Assembly (NCBI GenBank): GCA_947449515.1 | Contig: CANFSD010000098.1 | Location: forward strand, 1-6,616 | Direction: 5' to 3' | Origin: Bacteroidota bacterium | GTDB taxonomy: Bacteria > Bacteroidota > Bacteroidia > UKL13-3 | DNA: 6,616 nucleotides | In this document: positions 5,440 to 6,616 of the stretch, in pieces | Position numbering within the stretch: the stretch's first letter is position 1 | Layout of the letters: every line of letters starts with the position of its first letter | Made by a program: the position numbers and the translations under genes | The notes under the pieces: model-generated | What the model was told of the DNA's origin: nothing | The model's database searches: none | Seen by the model: only the letters and a program-made list of their open reading frames with translations

Positions 5440-6375
5440 CTAGGACCAAAATTTAGCGCGCCATTGCGATTGCTCGGGTTTGGTGAGGAATGTCCATGCA
5501 ATAAACCTGCTTTGCTTTTGCCCTTGGCTCATTTCAATTAAGCGGGTTTCTTGAATGGGTAGGCTTTTTATTTTTGCACCTAAACTATCTAGCGTATTGC
5601 CTTTTGAGACCAATGTAGTAAACCAAAAACATGCACGGGCATATTTTACACTTTCGTCCATCATGTTTTTTATAAAATTGGTTTCACCGCCTTTGCACCA
5701 GAGTTCTTGGTTGGTTCCTCCAAAATTTAAAACAGGTTTTTGAACCACTTTTTTATTGAGGTTACTTACTTTTCTAATAGCTGCTCCCATAGCCTCTTCG
5801 GCGCTCCCATGGAAGGGCGGATTACACATGGTAAAATCAAAATGCTCATCTGCTTGAATAATTCCATTGAAATAAGCTGTGTTTTGGTATTGCCTGCGCA
5901 ATTCTATTTTGCCTTGGACAGCAGTATTGGCATCAATTATTTTTTGGGCATTTTGTATGGCTACTGCATCTGTTTCTGTTCCTACAAATTTCCAATTGTA
6001 AACGGCCTGACCCAAAAGCGGATAAATGAGGTTTGAACCTGTGCCTATGTCTAAACCTATGATATTAGAAGGTGCTTTTCCTTTGTTGGATTCTGCTAGC
6101 ACATCTGCAAGGAAGTGTATATAATCTGCTCTACCAGGAATTGGAGGGCACAAATAGGATGCAGGAATATCCCATTCGTTCACATGGTAAAAATGCTTCA
6201 AGAGCGCAGCATTTAAGGTTTTTACCGCTTTAGGATTGGCAAAATCTATGCTTTGGTTACCATATTTATTAGGCCCAACAAATGCAGCAAGTGCAGGTAA
6301 ACTGGCAATTAATGCCGGAAAATCATATCCGTTTCTATGCGCGTTACGCGGATGGAGGTTTGTTTTTTCAATCAT
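5440..6375 (-). CDS. rlmF: 23S rRNA (adenine(1618)-N(6))-methyltransferase RlmF
   Basis: The enzyme transfers a methyl group from S-adenosylmethionine to N6 of adenine 1618 (E. coli numbering) in 23S rRNA, acting on the ribosomal large subunit in the cytoplasm. The 311-residue length fits the RlmF (YbiN) family. The signature N-terminus LHPRNAHRNGYDF is at 7-19, followed by ALNAALLKHFY-like text (54-63) and IPGRADYIH (79-87). The SAM-binding motif is GLDIGTGSN at 107-115, the acidic motif includes GTETD (132-136), and the amino-methyltransferase motif is CNPPFHGS at 184-191. The family block FGGTNQELWCKGGE is at 218-231, and SQGQKQSRFIAWTF near 283-296 closes the domain. The ATG is preceded by A8 and C, an A-rich leader typical of the phylum. 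It is downstream of the transporter and upstream of the AraC-type gene on the same strand. No functional link to the aldehyde module is apparent. Confidence 0.96.
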   Translation of the reverse strand: MIEKTNLHPRNAHRNGYDFPALIASLPALAAFVGPNKYGNQSIDFANPKAVKTLNAALLKHFYHVNEWDIPASYLCPPIPGRADYIHFLADVLAESNKGKAPSNIIGLDIGTGSNLIYPLLGQAVYNWKFVGTETDAVAIQNAQKIIDANTAVQGKIELRRQYQNTAYFNGIIQADEHFDFTMCNPPFHGSAEEAMGAAIRKVSNLNKKVVQKPVLNFGGTNQELWCKGGETNFIKNMMDESVKYARACFWFTTLVSKGNTLDSLGAKIKSLPIQETRLIEMSQGQKQSRFIAWTFLTKPEQSQWRAKFWS

Positions 6376-6385
6376 GTTTTTTTTA

Positions 6386-6418
6386 AGAGTCTAGAATCCA
6401 GAGTCCAGAATCCAGACT
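6386..6418. repeat. Heptamer tandem repeat, AGARTCC units
   Basis: Four full 7-bp units (AGAGTCT, AGAATCC, AGAGTCC, AGAATCC) and a partial AGACT run in tandem, 11 bp upstream of the rlmF start. The units alternate G and A at position 4, so the array can also be read as a 14-bp repeat. Its ends can pair as an 8-bp inverted repeat with one wobble. Intergenic arrays of this look are familiar from Bacteroidota genomes; their function is unknown. Confidence 0.85.
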
Positions 6419-6475
6419 TTTATGACGCCGGTCTGCCCTCTTTATGGTCATTTTGGAAAAGATAAATATTTTCAA

Positions 6476-6502
6476 ATTCATCATTCATCATTCATCATTC
6501 AT
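6476..6502. repeat. Heptamer tandem repeat, ATTCATC units
   Basis: Three perfect copies of ATTCATC and a fourth lacking its last base run without interruption. The array begins 4 bp after the transporter stop in the direction of transcription. It has the same 7-bp period as the array 57 bp away but an unrelated unit. Slippage could change the copy number between strains. Confidence 0.9.
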
Positions 6503-6506
6503 AAAG

Positions 6507-6616
6507 CTAATGGCTTTTGGCAGCATTTTGACTTACGAGAAATACGCCAATGAGCGTTAGAATTACTGAAACAATGGTGGTAAAATCCAATTCTTCATGT
6601 AATACAATCCAACCTA
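6507..6616 (-). CDS. EamA/DMT-family transporter, C-terminal 35 codons only
   Basis: The minus-strand frame entering from the window edge reads GWIVLHEELDFTTIVSVILT, continues with LIGVFLVSQ and ends in NAAKSH and a TAG stop. This is the pattern at the end of EamA (drug/metabolite transporter) proteins: a short G-W-x-x-x-x-E-x-L loop followed by a last transmembrane helix (about 15 residues from TIVSVI to VFLV) and a short polar tail. The bulk of the gene is outside the window, so substrate and length cannot be judged. It is upstream of rlmF on the same strand, with a 131-bp repeat-bearing gap between them. I see no strong terminator in that gap. Confidence 0.72.
   Translation of the reverse strand, partial: GWIVLHEELDFTTIVSVILTLIGVFLVSQNAAKSH

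Noticed and set aside
5451..5468. String resembling 4395-4410 (ATTTAGCGC followed by CATTGCG), considered as a dispersed repeat
   Set aside because: Both copies lie inside unrelated coding sequences, are encoded on opposite strands relative to their genes, differ by a 2-bp insertion and do not extend further. Coincidence is likelier.
5740..6036. Plus-strand 98-codon frame within rlmF
   Set aside because: It is antisense to the conserved SAM-binding and NPPF region of rlmF and has no protein-like features of its own.

Overview
The window is AT-rich chromosomal DNA with the marks of a Bacteroidota (Bacteroidetes) genome. It carries a secreted ELWxxDGT-repeat protein whose signal peptide ends in A/Q, a small HEAT-like protein of a type I know from this phylum, and A-rich leaders that mostly lack Shine-Dalgarno sequences. 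It also has heptamer repeats between genes. I cannot name the genus. Gene density is high: no gene-free stretch reaches 300 bases, and the longest gap is 168 bp. I see no rRNA, tRNA, CRISPR array or insertion sequence.

Layout. Bases 1-2326 hold three minus-strand genes, in transcription order yraN (nuclease-fold family), a HEAT-like repeat protein, and a secreted ELWxxDGT repeat protein whose 3' end lies outside the window. A 168-bp divergent intergenic region (2327-2494) follows, with a putative promoter and a tandem 21-bp direct repeat. Next come two plus-strand genes, an AldB/ExaC-type aldehyde dehydrogenase (2495-3994) and a DUF779 protein (4052-4426), with a strong intrinsic terminator between them. 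Facing them is a minus-strand AraC-family regulator (4423-5358) whose stop codon overlaps the DUF779 stop by 4 bp. Upstream of it on the same strand is rlmF (23S rRNA m6A methyltransferase, 5440-6375). After an intergenic region with two different 7-bp-period repeats comes the last 35 codons of an EamA/DMT-type transporter (6507-6616).

How the genes work together. The centre of the window looks like a self-contained aldehyde-oxidation module: an NAD-type aldehyde dehydrogenase, its frequent neighbour DUF779, and a YqhC-like AraC regulator. The 21-bp direct repeat next to the likely -33 element of the dehydrogenase promoter has the geometry expected of an AraC-family activator site, and it is the most testable observation here. 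The terminator between the dehydrogenase and DUF779, and the tail-to-tail overlap of DUF779 with the regulator, suggest further transcript-level control. The flanking genes look like ordinary housekeeping or surface genes with no evident link to the module.
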